A stretch of 64,000 nucleotides of DNA from Phocaeicola paurosaccharolyticus JCM 15092 (GCF_000613805.1 NZ_BAJR01000004.1:94980-158979); one strand, 5' to 3'; positions 1 to 8,688 are shown, counted from the stretch's first letter. Numbers and translations: made by a program. Notes: generated by a model from the letters alone, not told the origin.

Positions 1-1285
1 GAACGAATCCATCTTTATCAATAGCTTCAGCAGTAGCTTCAGGGTTATTGTAATAGCCTTTCATATTGTTATAACCGCGATTACACATCTCTCCCTGAAC
101 ACCAACCGGACACTCTTCTCCTGTCTCTGGATCGATGACTTTTACTTCTGTGAATTCAAAGTCACTACCAACAGTATTGCAGCGAACATCAAAATCGTCG
201 TCAATTCTTGATTGAGTCATACCTGGAGATGTCTCTGTAAGTCCATAGACACTTGTAACCCTCATAAACATTTCATTCTGAACTCTCTTCATAAGTTCAA
301 CAGGGCAAAGAGATCCTGCCATGATACCTGTTCTTAACGAAGACATGTCGAACATATTGAACATAGGGTGATTAAGCTCAGCTATGAACATTGTAGGAAC
401 GCCATATAAAGCTGTACATTTCTCTCTATGAACTGATGCAAGTACTACCAAAGGGTCGAACTTCTCCACCATAACCTGAGTAGATCCATGGGTAAGACAG
501 TTCATTGTTGCCAATACCACACCGAAGCAGTGGAATAGGGGGACACAGCAGCATAACTTATCGTTGTTGGTGAATTTCATATGCTCACCAGTGAGGAAAC
601 CATTATTTGCTATATTATGATGAGAAAGCATAACACCTTTAGGGAAGCCTGTTGTTCCAGATGTATACTGCATATTTACAGTGTCATGGCATGATACCTG
701 TTTCTTAACTTCATTAAGCTTTTCATCATCGTAGTTATCTCCAAGCATGAGAATCTCGGAAGTATTGTACATTCCTCTATATTTCTCCTGTCCAATAAAG
801 ATGACATTCTTCATCTCAGGGAAGTTCTTACTCTTAAGGTATCCTCTCTGTGAAGTACGAAGTTCAGGCAACATTGAGTAAACCATCTCAATGTAATTGT
901 CGCTACCACGGTCACCATTAACTATACAAAGTGTGTGCATATCGGAATTCTTGCAAAGATATTCCAATTCGGCCTGTTTGTAGCTTGTATTTACAGTAAC
1001 ACATACAGCACCTATCTTAGCGCAAGCGTAGAGGAATGTCAACCAGTCAGGAACGTTTGGTGCCCAAAGTCCGACATGTTTGCCTCTTTCAACTCCGATT
1101 GCCAATAGGCCTTTTGCTACGTTGTCAACTCTTTGATTAAACTCTTTCCATGTAAATCGCAGGTCACGATCTGAATATACTATATACTCTTTGTCCGGAG
1201 TTGTCTTAGCCCAATACTCAAGCCAATCTCCAAGAGTTCTGTTTGATAATTCCATCTTATTGATTATATTTTCAAGGTTCATCAT
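1..1285 (-). CDS. AMP-binding acyl-CoA ligase (fatty-acid CoA ligase-like), 3' end outside window
   Basis: This frame is open from an ATG at 1285 to the window edge, so about 428 N-terminal residues of a protein usually near 550 residues are visible. It carries the adenylate-forming signature [10 protein letters not shown] near residues 207-216 and the YGLTETSPG motif near residue 345. These mark enzymes that activate a carboxylic acid to acyl-AMP and transfer it to coenzyme A. The region around residues 70-110 ([18 protein letters not shown]) is also typical of medium/long-chain acyl-CoA synthetases. It starts 25 bases after the XRE-cupin regulator and is probably co-transcribed with it. The substrate cannot be read from the sequence. 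Confidence 0.93.
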   Translation of the reverse strand, partial: MMNLENIINKMELSNRTLGDWLEYWAKTTPDKEYIVYSDRDLRFTWKEFNQRVDNVAKGLLAIGVERGKHVGLWAPNVPDWLTFLYACAKIGAVCVTVNTSYKQAELEYLCKNSDMHTLCIVNGDRGSDNYIEMVYSMLPELRTSQRGYLKSKNFPEMKNVIFIGQEKYRGMYNTSEILMLGDNYDDEKLNEVKKQVSCHDTVNMQYTSGTTGFPKGVMLSHHNIANNGFLTGEHMKFTNNDKLCCCVPLFHCFGVVLATMNCLTHGSTQVMVEKFDPLVVLASVHREKCTALYGVPTMFIAELNHPMFNMFDMSSLRTGIMAGSLCPVELMKRVQNEMFMRVTSVYGLTETSPGMTQSRIDDDFDVRCNTVGSDFEFTEVKVIDPETGEECPVGVQGEMCNRGYNNMKGYYNNPEATAEAIDKDGFV

Positions 1286-1310
1286 TATACAATGTCATCC
1301 AGATAATACT

Positions 1311-1898
1311 TTAAGCCGGAGTATATACTACAGCAAGTATTTTAGCAGCATTACCATTGCTTCCATGTACATGATGTGGAACTATTGAGTCGTAGTATAT
1401 GCTATCACCTTTCTTTAGCTGATATTTATTTTTGCCATGTATAATTTCTATCTCACCCTCAACAACATATATAAATTCTTCGCCTTCATGTGAAGATACA
1501 GAATATGATTGCTTATCTTCTTTCACGATATCGATAATAAAAGATTCCATATGTCGGCCGGCTTTTGATTTCGATAGAGAATGATATAACATGTGTTTTT
1601 TTGCATCTGATGCTCCATTCGAGAAGTTTATCTCGTTGTCACAGTCGCACTCTCTTGTGACAATAGGACCTAGTTCCTGTTGGTCGTCAAGGAAAGTTCC
1701 AAGTCTTACTCCTAAGACTCTGGCAATTTTGATAAGAGGAGACAAACAAGGTATCTGCTCATTCTCTTCAATTCTTTTAACCTCTTCTCTGTCAAGACCT
1801 GAACGTTCAACTAGTTCATCAAATGTAATTTCCTTTAAAGTTCGTACTGACTTTATTTTGCTTCCAATATTAATCGATTTATCCATTTTTTCTATCAA
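1311..1898 (-). CDS. XRE-family HTH regulator with C-terminal cupin domain
   Basis: The protein has 195 residues, or 191 if the second Met at 1886 is used. Residues about 10-65 form an XRE helix-turn-helix (IGSKIKSVRTLKEITFDELV, then GLDREEVKRIEE). Residues about 115-190 form a cupin barrel (EGEEFIYVVEGEIEI, LKKGDSIYYDSIVPHHVHG). The His/Glu pattern is that of a small-ligand or metal-binding cupin. The architecture is that of one-component regulators sensing a small molecule. It lies immediately upstream of the acyl-CoA ligase on the same strand, so control of acid activation is a reasonable inference. A TAnnTTTG promoter element lies about 30 bases upstream. Confidence 0.9.
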   Translation of the reverse strand: MIEKMDKSINIGSKIKSVRTLKEITFDELVERSGLDREEVKRIEENEQIPCLSPLIKIARVLGVRLGTFLDDQQELGPIVTRECDCDNEINFSNGASDAKKHMLYHSLSKSKAGRHMESFIIDIVKEDKQSYSVSSHEGEEFIYVVEGEIEIIHGKNKYQLKKGDSIYYDSIVPHHVHGSNGNAAKILAVVYTPA

Positions 1899-1927
1899 AT
1901 AATACGAATTTGTAGTTAATTTAATAG

Positions 1928-1935
1928 CAAAGGTA
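1928..1935 (-). promoter_or_regulatory. -7 promoter element for the XRE-cupin/acyl-CoA ligase operon
   Basis: TACCTTTG on the minus strand matches the Bacteroidales TAnnTTTG element. It sits about 30 bases upstream of the regulator's ATG. Confidence 0.6.
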
Positions 1936-2064
1936 ATAAATAAAAAGCTAAATTGTAATATTATTGATCGAAATGTTATTAAAATATTAAAAGCATATAA
2001 ATTCTGTACGAACTTTATCTGGATGTTTTATTATTAAACAAGTTGTAAGTAGATTTAAATCAAC

Positions 2065-2475
2065 TTATTTCAGTGATGGCTTTGTTGGAGAAAAGTGACT
2101 ATGTATAATTTTCCACTCTTTTTCTTCTGTAAAGTAGTAAATCTCTGTACAGTTTTCTTTCCATACCATATCGCCTGCAAACATATGAAGATTGAAGCTC
2201 AACACGGCCATGTTACCATTCAACTGAACCTTTGGATTGATTATATCAAAGCGCTCTACATAAACTTTACCTCGCATAGATTCATATAATTCTTGAATCT
2301 TCTCCCATCCATCCAATCTGAAATCAGTAGATGGATCGAAGTAAGTGAAATCATTAGAGTATAGGTTGAGATAAGGCGTTGGATTGCCTTTCAACCATGC
2401 TTCCATAGCATTTTTGCTTAATGCAATTATTGTTTCGGACATCTCTTTTTTCTCCATGGTATCATTTTTATTCAA
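2065..2475 (-). CDS. NTF2-like (SnoaL/DUF4440-type) protein
   Basis: The protein has 136 residues. The pattern is an N-terminal helix, then YSNDFTYFDP, a conserved Trp-centred turn (GWEKIQELYE), and a C-terminal strand pair ending EEKEWKIIHSHFS. This is the cone-shaped NTF2/SnoaL fold, in which the 'W.I.H.H.S' ending is characteristic. Such proteins bind small hydrophobic ligands or act as isomerases or hydrolases, and no function is assigned. The start overlaps the end of the upstream PNPOx-like gene by 8 bases, so the two form a translationally linked pair. A start at the second Met (2457) would remove the overlap. Confidence 0.8.
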   Translation of the reverse strand: MNKNDTMEKKEMSETIIALSKNAMEAWLKGNPTPYLNLYSNDFTYFDPSTDFRLDGWEKIQELYESMRGKVYVERFDIINPKVQLNGNMAVLSFNLHMFAGDMVWKENCTEIYYFTEEKEWKIIHSHFSPTKPSLK

Positions 2476-2887
2476 TTATAAAGTTCTCCGAGCCATAATA
2501 ACTATAAAATCGTCCACTAATAGCTGTAAATTTCAAGACACAATAGTCAGGGTCTGTCACTCCCTCTTTATAGTACTCAGTGTCACCATCTTGCCATATC
2601 ATCTCCTTATGCTTTGCATCTGTCAGTACTTCAACGACTCCTTTTAACATTATCCCTTTGAAATTGTCACAATCGCAAAAGTATAGGCATGACTTGTTGT
2701 TCTTTTGGAATTGTGAGACTCTCATCGAAGATGTATTTGTTGTCAGATAGAATGTTCTCAACCCTTCCCTTTTTCTAGCCATAAGCATTGCTTTCATGTT
2801 TGGAAATCCCTCTGAATCAACTGATCCAATAAATACTACCTTCTGTTGTTTTACAATATTTTCAATTGTACTGATTATATTCTCCAT
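2468..2887 (-). CDS. Pyridoxamine 5'-phosphate oxidase-like flavin-binding protein
   Basis: This 139-residue protein has the split-barrel pattern of the PNPOx/general-stress-protein-26 family. It runs VVFIGSVDSEGFPNMKAM (residues 15-32), then TFYLTTNTSSMRVSQFQKN, then KSCLYFCDCDNFKGIMLKGVVEVL. The family binds FMN or F420 and includes small redox proteins, but true PdxH is longer and lacks this arrangement. It is the first gene of a two-gene unit with the NTF2-like protein. The substrate is unknown. Confidence 0.85.
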   Translation of the reverse strand: MENIISTIENIVKQQKVVFIGSVDSEGFPNMKAMLMARKREGLRTFYLTTNTSSMRVSQFQKNNKSCLYFCDCDNFKGIMLKGVVEVLTDAKHKEMIWQDGDTEYYKEGVTDPDYCVLKFTAISGRFYSYYGSENFIIE

Positions 2888-2899
2888 AATTTTTTTCTA

Positions 2900-2907
2900 C
2901 AAATATA
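2900..2907 (-). promoter_or_regulatory. -7 promoter element for the PNPOx-like gene
   Basis: TATATTTG on the minus strand fits TAnnTTTG. It lies 12 bases upstream of the ATG at 2887, which implies a very short leader. Confidence 0.5.
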
Positions 2908-2959
2908 ATTATGTTCAATAGTATGGGTATAGTATTAATCAATGTAGAAATGCTACTTT

Positions 2960-3823
2960 TCAACGCATTATGCTATTTCTATACTCTAAAGGAGTCTGTT
3001 TAGTCTCTTTTCTGAATACTCTTGTGAAATATGAACTATTATCGTAATTCAATTTATATGAAATTTCAGAAACAGAGAGATCTGTATATGACAGGAGCTT
3101 TTTAGCCTCTTCAATAATCTTATTCTTAATGAAGCATTTGGGGCTAATCTCCAGACTTCTCTTTACAATCTCATTTAAGTAGTTTGGCGTTATGCATAGC
3201 GCATCAGAGTAGAATTTGGTATCATGATAAAGATTGTAGTTCTTTTCAACAAGTTCTATGAAATCTTCAATATATCTTTTGTGATGATTATCTTCTGTGG
3301 GTTGATGTTCTTTAGAATATTCTCGGTTCAACAACATCAGCATCTCGTATAGTAACGCTCTGAGTATGTGCCTGTCTTTTGATATTTCTTCATTAATCTC
3401 TTCTATTAGATTATTTATAAGTCGCTCTATCTTAGGAAAGATTTTTCCTAAGCTGATAACCTTTGTAAAGCTATTGATTTGGAAAAAGGATAGTTTTTCA
3501 ATAAATGATGAATCATTGAAAAAAGAATGAAGAAACTCTTTCTCGAAAATTATAGCGAAACCCTCAGGGTAATTCTCTACATCCCATGCACGTATATCAT
3601 TTGGCTTTGAGAAAATTACATCTCCCTTAGTTAGTGAGTAGGAGTGATTGTTTATGGAAATCTTTCCACTGTCGCTTGTTATTAATGTAATATCATAGTA
3701 TGATAGTTTATGTATTGGAGTATTACATATATATTTACTAATGCTTTCCAAAGATACTACATCAATTAGTAGCTCTTCTCCATATTTATTTTTATAGAAA
3801 TTATATTTAGGTATGGATTCCAT
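2960..3823 (-). CDS. AraC-family transcriptional regulator
   Basis: The protein has 287 residues. The first ~150 form an AraC ligand-binding-like cupin region (NNHSYSLTKGDVIFSKPND). The last ~100 form the double helix-turn-helix: YHDTKFYSDALCITPNYLNE, and then LSVSEISYKLNYDNSSYFTRVFRK with the closing TPLEYR motif. It stands alone on the minus strand. It is divergent from ribE, with about 170 bases between them, and precedes the PNPOx-like pair, which is a plausible target. The ligand is not recognisable. Confidence 0.93.
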   Translation of the reverse strand: MESIPKYNFYKNKYGEELLIDVVSLESISKYICNTPIHKLSYYDITLITSDSGKISINNHSYSLTKGDVIFSKPNDIRAWDVENYPEGFAIIFEKEFLHSFFNDSSFIEKLSFFQINSFTKVISLGKIFPKIERLINNLIEEINEEISKDRHILRALLYEMLMLLNREYSKEHQPTEDNHHKRYIEDFIELVEKNYNLYHDTKFYSDALCITPNYLNEIVKRSLEISPKCFIKNKIIEEAKKLLSYTDLSVSEISYKLNYDNSSYFTRVFRKETKQTPLEYRNSIMR

Positions 3824-3837
3824 AAATATGTTTTTTG

Positions 3838-3845
3838 CAAATATA
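3838..3845 (-). promoter_or_regulatory. -7 promoter element for the AraC regulator
   Basis: TATATTTG on the minus strand fits TAnnTTTG and lies 14 bases upstream of the ATG at 3823. Confidence 0.5.
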
Positions 3846-3905
3846 ATAAATGCTTATTGGTTTTTATCATATGCATTATAGAATGAAATATCATTATTAA
3901 TTTCT

Positions 3906-3913
3906 TATCTTTG
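3906..3913 (+). promoter_or_regulatory. -7 promoter element for ribE
   Basis: TATCTTTG matches TAnnTTTG and is placed about 80 bases upstream of ribE. No FMN riboswitch is visible in the short leader. Confidence 0.5.
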
Positions 3914-3993
3914 CCAATGAAGTATAATGGGGCAGGAGCAAATGCTTATATTATCTTCTTGAAAATTATTAATGTACACAATAATTTATAAAT

Positions 3994-4596
3994 ATGTTCT
4001 CAGGTATAATAGAAGAGTATGCAGAAGTTGTAAGAATTGTGAAGGATCAAGAGAATCTTCATCTTACATTAAGATGTTCATTTGTAGATGAACTTAAAAT
4101 TGATCAGAGTGTAGCACACAATGGAGTATGTCTTACTGTAGTAAGTTTACAAGATGCTACCTATACTGTCACAGCTATGAAAGAGACTATTGAACGCTCT
4201 AATATAGGTCTGTTGGCTGTTGGTGATAAGGTGAATGTAGAGAGAAGCATGATGATGAATGGTCGTCTTGACGGGCATATCGTTCAGGGACATGTTGACC
4301 AGACTGCTGAATGTATTAATATAGAAGATTCTCAAGGAAGTTGGTACTTTACCTTCAGATATAAGTTCGACAAAGAGATGGCAAAAAGAGGATACATCAC
4401 TGTAGATAAGGGTTCTGTAACTGTTAATGGAGTGAGCCTTACAGTATGTAATCCTGCTGATGACACATTTCAAGTTGCTATAATTCCATATACATACGAA
4501 CATACAAACTTCCATACATTTAAAATAGGAAGCATTGTTAATCTGGAATTCGATATAATTGGTAAGTATCTTAGCCGTATGATGAAATTCGCATAA
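3994..4596 (+). CDS. ribE: Riboflavin synthase alpha chain
   Basis: The 200-residue protein catalyses dismutation of two 6,7-dimethyl-8-ribityllumazine molecules to riboflavin. It starts MFSGIIEEYAEVV (family consensus MFTGIIEE). It has the two tandem lumazine-binding barrels expected: residues 1-95 with NGVCLTVVS, and residues 96-195 with GHIVQGHVDQ and VNGVSLTVCNP. The length is normal. It is a single gene with its own promoter element and a strong terminator, so the rest of the riboflavin pathway must lie elsewhere. Confidence 0.97.
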   Translation: MFSGIIEEYAEVVRIVKDQENLHLTLRCSFVDELKIDQSVAHNGVCLTVVSLQDATYTVTAMKETIERSNIGLLAVGDKVNVERSMMMNGRLDGHIVQGHVDQTAECINIEDSQGSWYFTFRYKFDKEMAKRGYITVDKGSVTVNGVSLTVCNPADDTFQVAIIPYTYEHTNFHTFKIGSIVNLEFDIIGKYLSRMMKFA

Positions 4597-4597
4597 T

Positions 4598-4633
4598 AAA
4601 AGTGAAGAGACCCTTGAGGGTCTCTTTACTTTT
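4598..4633. terminator. Bidirectional terminator between ribE and yihY
   Basis: Arms 4598-4613 and 4618-4633 form a 16-bp stem with one wobble pair and a 4-nt loop. It is flanked by A and T runs on either side, so it can stop the two convergent genes. Confidence 0.85.
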
Positions 4634-4639
4634 ATATAC

Positions 4640-5962
4640 TTAGTAAATATCTTTCAAAAGTATATTGTCAGTGTCTTTGTAATATTCTTTTTTAAATCCT
4701 TTTAAAGTATCCCAGGCCTTATTCGACTCATTCATCCTGATCTTAAAATCTTCAGATCCTTTCGAGTCAATCTTATTAATTAGCATTCCAACGCTTAGTT
4801 TGTTTATATCAATAGCTGGAATATATGCCATATGGTCTGTCTCATTGTTTACAGGAGTCTCCTTTATAACATTAATATCTATTAGTTCATAGATAATCTT
4901 GTTGACCAGTTTAATTGGAATTTTATGACTTTGGCTCAGATCATCTGCAGTATATGGCGGCTTTTCTGTCTGAAATCTTTTACATATTAAAGACATGATG
5001 AGTATACAAAGAAAATCATGATATCTTCTGCTTATATTTTTTATCTCATTATTAAAATAGTAGTTTTTTATATTCTGCGATACATATGACAATTCTGCAC
5101 CAAAAAGGCATATACTCCATGTAATCTGTGTCCACAGAAGGAACATCGGTATAGCAGCAAAACTACCATATATGGCATTATATCGTGACACCCATATCTG
5201 ACTGCCAATATATAAGTACTGAAAGAATTGTGCAGCGCTACCTGCCAGAATGCCAGGTATTATGCAATGCTTTAGTTTGACCCTTGTATTTGGCATATAA
5301 GAGTAGAGAGCAATGAACATCAGCCATATAATAAAGAAAGGAATCAGATTCAGGCTTAACTTCAGTACAGGACCAACGATAATGAATCCATCCATTTTGT
5401 TTATCATTGTACTCATGAATATAGATATACCACTTGATAAAACAAGGAATATAGGAGTCAACAGAAGCATAGAGAAGTAGTCTGTCATTTTTCTATATAT
5501 GGTACGTGGTTTTTTAACCTGCCATATTGTGTTGAATGTCCTTTCAATATTATTAATCAACGTCAATATTGTCCAAAGCAACATTATTAGACCTACACCA
5601 ATGAACACTCCGCTCTTAGTATGAGATAGGTATGAGTCAATAAATCCCAATATAGTTGTCATGGCTGGAGTCTGTGCACCGAAGCCATTTTTCATTTGAA
5701 TTTCAAGAAGGTTTGAGAAACCTAATCCTCTTACAATAGCAAAGAGGATTGCAAGTAAAGGAATAATAGAGAATAGAGTATTATAGGTAAGTGCTGAAGC
5801 TCTTACGACGAGTCGTCCTTGCGTAAACTCTTTTATAGATATTATGAGTATTTTTATGGCGTCGTAAAGTATTCTACGAGGTTTGCTAACCTCGTCTTCT
5901 GTAATACGCCATATCCCAACATTCAGGAATGAGCGAATTCCTTTAATCTTAGCCTTATCCAT
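4640..5962 (-). CDS. YihY/UPF0761 family inner-membrane protein
   Basis: The protein has 440 residues from the ATG at 5962. An in-frame ATG at 6037 exists but lies inside the RNase P RNA gene, so the first 25 codons of that longer frame are RNA-gene sequence. The family core is clear: ALTYNTLFSIIPLLAILFAI near residue 60, six or so membrane helices, and SRYNAIYGSFAAIPMFLLWT near residue 265. A C-terminal cytoplasmic part of about 130 residues looks like a winged helix (YTADDLSQSHKIPIKLVNKI). The family was once called ribonuclease BN or BrkB, but it is not a nuclease and its function is unknown. Confidence 0.9.
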   Translation of the reverse strand: MDKAKIKGIRSFLNVGIWRITEDEVSKPRRILYDAIKILIISIKEFTQGRLVVRASALTYNTLFSIIPLLAILFAIVRGLGFSNLLEIQMKNGFGAQTPAMTTILGFIDSYLSHTKSGVFIGVGLIMLLWTILTLINNIERTFNTIWQVKKPRTIYRKMTDYFSMLLLTPIFLVLSSGISIFMSTMINKMDGFIIVGPVLKLSLNLIPFFIIWLMFIALYSYMPNTRVKLKHCIIPGILAGSAAQFFQYLYIGSQIWVSRYNAIYGSFAAIPMFLLWTQITWSICLFGAELSYVSQNIKNYYFNNEIKNISRRYHDFLCILIMSLICKRFQTEKPPYTADDLSQSHKIPIKLVNKIIYELIDINVIKETPVNNETDHMAYIPAIDINKLSVGMLINKIDSKGSEDFKIRMNESNKAWDTLKGFKKEYYKDTDNILLKDIY

Positions 5963-5982
5963 ATCTCTGTAAATATAAAAAA

Positions 5983-6345
5983 GAAACAGATAATCTATAA
6001 GCCGGGTTCTGTACTCTATTTCTAGAGTGTCTGTCATTTATCTACTTCCGTCGTCACCGACGGCCTCTAGCGGTCTACCCTCCGACGTCGGGCGAGCAGC
6101 CCTAATAATGTCGGTATACATGACCTTACAACTCCTAAGATGCACAGCTTGTGTGTCGCCACACAACTGGTAGGCTCTTACTCTACCTTCTCACCCTTAC
6201 CAGAGATGACTCTTTGGCGGTTATTTTCTTCTGCATTACTCCACCCTCACAGACAGCTTTCTGTTAGGAAGTAGGATGCTCTAAGTTGCCCGGACTTTCC
6301 TCTTTTACCTTGCGGTACCAGCGACAGACCGATTTTCTGTTTCCT
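5983..6345 (-). ncRNA. rnpB: RNase P RNA (bacterial type A)
   Basis: The minus strand carries the conserved 5' block ending GAGGAAAGTCCGGGC, the central GAGGGTGGAGTAATGC-like region, and the 3' block ACAGAACCCGGCTTAT. The two ends can pair as helix P1: GAAACAGA..AAUC near 6343-6331 with GAUU.UCUGUUUC near 5995-5983. The length is about 363 nt. The 3' P1 strand is followed by a T-rich stretch (5968-5982) that could end the transcript. The yihY ATG follows only about 20 bases later on the same strand. Confidence 0.95.
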
Positions 6346-6350
6346 CGGTG

Positions 6351-6358
6351 CAAAGGTA
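6351..6358 (-). promoter_or_regulatory. -7 promoter element for rnpB
   Basis: TACCTTTG on the minus strand fits TAnnTTTG. It lies 5-6 bases before the predicted P1 5' end, as expected for a transcription start at the mature end. Confidence 0.7.
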
Positions 6359-6612
6359 TAACTTTTTCTCCAATAAGAACTTTTGTGGAACAGTTTTTGT
6401 AGTAATATTTGTATAATCATTTTATTTTTTCATATGCAATCATTAAAAAAATGATACTATTTGCGGTTAATCACCGTTAATGCATTGGTGAATAATGTTA
6501 AAAGAGGGAAAAAGTCTGTATAATTGTATACATCAAATGGTTTTTTCTATTTATTTAGCGTTGTGAATGTTAAATAAGAAAATGAAATTAACAAATAAAT
6601 AGATAATAAGTT

Positions 6613-8136
6613 ATGAAAACAACAACTAAAATTGTACTTGGAGCAGCAGTTGTAATTGCTGTAAGTGCCGGTGCGGCCAGTGTGACTACTTATGCTATGA
6701 TGAAACCTGACCAAAAGAAAGCATTGGCGTTCGATGATATATTTCAACAAAATCCAGACGTTAGATTAGCAGCATTAAATGCTGGTGATCTAAGACCGGT
6801 AGATCTTACAGCAGCAGCAGAGAGTTCTGTTCATGCTGTTGTTCATATCAAATCTACTCAGTCTGCTAAAAAACAAAATGTTGTGGTAAATGATCCCTTT
6901 TACGATTTTTTCGGTGACATATTCGGAAATCGTGGAGGTGGCCAACAGCAACGTCAGGTTGAAACACCCGAAAGAGTAGGTGTTGGTTCAGGTGTTATTA
7001 TATCAAGAGATGGATATATTGTAACAAACAATCATGTTATTGATGGTGCTGATATAATAAGTGTTCGCCTTAATGACGGTCGTGAGTTTCAGGGTAGAAT
7101 AATTGGTACCGATCCTAGCACAGACCTTGCTTTGGTTAAGATTGAAGGAAAAGATCTGCCAACTATACCTGTAGGTGATTCTGATAAATTAAAAGTAGGA
7201 GAGTGGGTACTTGCTGTCGGCAATCCATTCAATATGACCTCGACAGTAACTGCTGGTATTGTCAGTGCTAAGGCACGTTCTTTAGGAGTATATAATAATG
7301 GAGTTGAATCTTTCATTCAGACTGATGCTGCCATTAATCAAGGAAACAGTGGTGGAGCTTTGGTAAATGCCAGAGGTGAGCTTGTTGGTATAAATTCTGT
7401 TCTTTACTCTCCGACTGGGGCATATTCAGGATATGGTTTTGCTATTCCTACTACCATCATGACAAATGTTATAGCTGACTTGAAAGAGTATGGAGCTGTA
7501 CAAAGAGCTATTCTTGGAGTAAAAGGAAGAGCTGTAAATGATGAGCAGCAGACAATGAGTGACGAAATGAAGACTAAGGTTAAAAATCTAGGAGCTATCG
7601 ATGGAGTGCTTATTAGAGAGATTATTGATGGAGGTTCAGCTGCAGGTCAGTTGAAAGTTGATGATGTGATTATAGGTATTGATGACAAGAAGGTGAAGAA
7701 TTTTGCAGAACTTCAGGAAGAGCTGGCAAAACATCGTCCTGGTGATAAGATAATGGTTAAGGTACTTCGTGATAAGAAGGAAAAGGATATTTCACTAGTA
7801 TTAAAGAATGCTCAGGGTAATACTAAAGTCGTAAAAGTTGCAAATATGGACATTTTAGGTGCTGCTTTCCGTGAACTTCCTGATGATATGAAGAAGCAAC
7901 TTAATCTATCAAATGGTATTCAAGTTACAGGAGTGACAGATGGAAAGATGAAAGATGCTGGTGTAAGAAAAGGCTTTATAATTCTAAAGGCAAATGGACA
8001 GGTTGTAAATAGTGTAGAAGATATTCAGGAGATAATGAAGAGTGCTACTCAGTCTACAGATCAGGTTCTCTTCTTAAGTGGTGTATTTGCGTCCGGTAAG
8101 CGTGCTAATTATGCTGTCGATTTAACTCAAGAATAG
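6613..8136 (+). CDS. Do/HtrA-family periplasmic serine protease (DegP/DegQ-like)
   Basis: The 507-residue protein has an N-terminal membrane/signal segment (residues 5-28), a trypsin-like domain and two PDZ domains (about residues 295-385 and 410-500). The catalytic triad is visible as His141 (TNNHVI), Asp171 (STDLALVKI) and Ser246 (GNSGGAL). It degrades or refolds misfolded envelope proteins. The gene is monocistronic, with 260 bases upstream containing no clear consensus promoter and a strong terminator downstream. I leave the symbol blank because DegP/DegQ/HtrA naming is not resolved in Bacteroidales. Confidence 0.95.
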   Translation: MKTTTKIVLGAAVVIAVSAGAASVTTYAMMKPDQKKALAFDDIFQQNPDVRLAALNAGDLRPVDLTAAAESSVHAVVHIKSTQSAKKQNVVVNDPFYDFFGDIFGNRGGGQQQRQVETPERVGVGSGVIISRDGYIVTNNHVIDGADIISVRLNDGREFQGRIIGTDPSTDLALVKIEGKDLPTIPVGDSDKLKVGEWVLAVGNPFNMTSTVTAGIVSAKARSLGVYNNGVESFIQTDAAINQGNSGGALVNARGELVGINSVLYSPTGAYSGYGFAIPTTIMTNVIADLKEYGAVQRAILGVKGRAVNDEQQTMSDEMKTKVKNLGAIDGVLIREIIDGGSAAGQLKVDDVIIGIDDKKVKNFAELQEELAKHRPGDKIMVKVLRDKKEKDISLVLKNAQGNTKVVKVANMDILGAAFRELPDDMKKQLNLSNGIQVTGVTDGKMKDAGVRKGFIILKANGQVVNSVEDIQEIMKSATQSTDQVLFLSGVFASGKRANYAVDLTQE

Positions 8137-8160
8137 ATTTTAGTTTTCAATAGGTAAGTT

Positions 8161-8189
8161 AAAGATGCATAGAATAACTATGCATCTTT
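8161..8189 (+). terminator. Rho-independent terminator of the htrA-like gene
   Basis: Arms 8161-8172 and 8178-8189 pair perfectly over 12 bp with a 5-nt loop, followed by a T run. Confidence 0.85.
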
Positions 8190-8345
8190 TTTAGTAATAA
8201 GTCATTTATTTAGATCAACAGGTGTAATTGGTGATCACTACGTGACTTTGGGGATTTAACAAATCCCTATTTCTCCTTGATAAATAATATTATATTTGTT
8301 TTATGCAAAGTAAAGAGAGGATCAATTATTTTCATTGTTAAAAAA

Positions 8346-8400
8346 CTAATCATGATAAACTGTTCAACCGATCACGATTCATTGTTCAACCGATCACGAC
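8346..8400. repeat. 22-bp-period tandem repeat, three units
   Basis: Cores of 11 nt start at 8346, 8368 and 8390, exactly 22 bases apart (CTAATCATGAT, CCGATCACGAT, CCGATCACGAC), separated by 11-nt spacers that both end in GTTCAA. The core is near-palindromic around ATCATGAT. The same core and the same 22-base period recur at 37383-37459. The array abuts the transposase remnant. The function is unknown. Confidence 0.75.
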
Positions 8401-8571
8401 AGATTTGCGACACAGATAATAGACCGGTTTCATGTACAGAAACAGATGCAGGGACTGACCAATGCCGGTGCTGAATCATTTAAAGCAAAACTAAAATCTT
8501 TCAGGGCTATATTCAGAGTAGTTGATGATGTAAAGTTTTACTTATTAAGGGGTACTAAACTTTATGCTTAA
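8398..8571 (+). pseudogene. ISL3-superfamily (ISAon1-like) transposase remnant
   Basis: The frame 8398-8571 reads a block with TQIIDRFHVQKQMQ, then NAGAESFKAKLKSFRAIFR, then YLLRGTKLYA and a stop. From memory of the family, the first block matches the central DRFHVQ motif of ISL3/ISAon1 transposases. The last matches their C-terminus (NASAESFNAKIKAFR...LTKIYA). The stretch normally between them, roughly 80-100 residues, is missing, and there is no N-terminal part. It is therefore an internally deleted fossil with no start codon. No inverted repeats were found around it. Confidence 0.7.
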
Positions 8572-8657
8572 TTTGTTAAATCCACAAGAATAGTAACTGA
8601 ACCGTAATTGGTTAAATATTTATTGAACAAAAGTTACATAATATCATTTTTATTCTA

Positions 8658-8665
8658 TAACTTTG
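8658..8665 (+). promoter_or_regulatory. -7 promoter element for rpoD
   Basis: TAACTTTG fits TAnnTTTG and lies 23 bases upstream of the ATG at 8689. It also lies inside a longer upstream reading frame, which argues against any start before 8689. Confidence 0.7.
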
Positions 8666-8688
8666 CACCTCATATTTCATTACAGATA

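Noticed and set aside
3914..3993. FMN riboswitch before ribE
   Set aside because: The leader is too short and lacks the conserved RFN motifs.
8277..8474. 65-codon frame upstream of rpoD
   Set aside because: It runs through the 22-bp repeats and in a different frame from the transposase relic, with no family resemblance.
8608..8688. N-terminal extension of RpoD from the ATG at 8608
   Set aside because: The TAACTTTG promoter element at 8658-8665 is downstream of that ATG, and the family starts at MRQLKITKS (8689).
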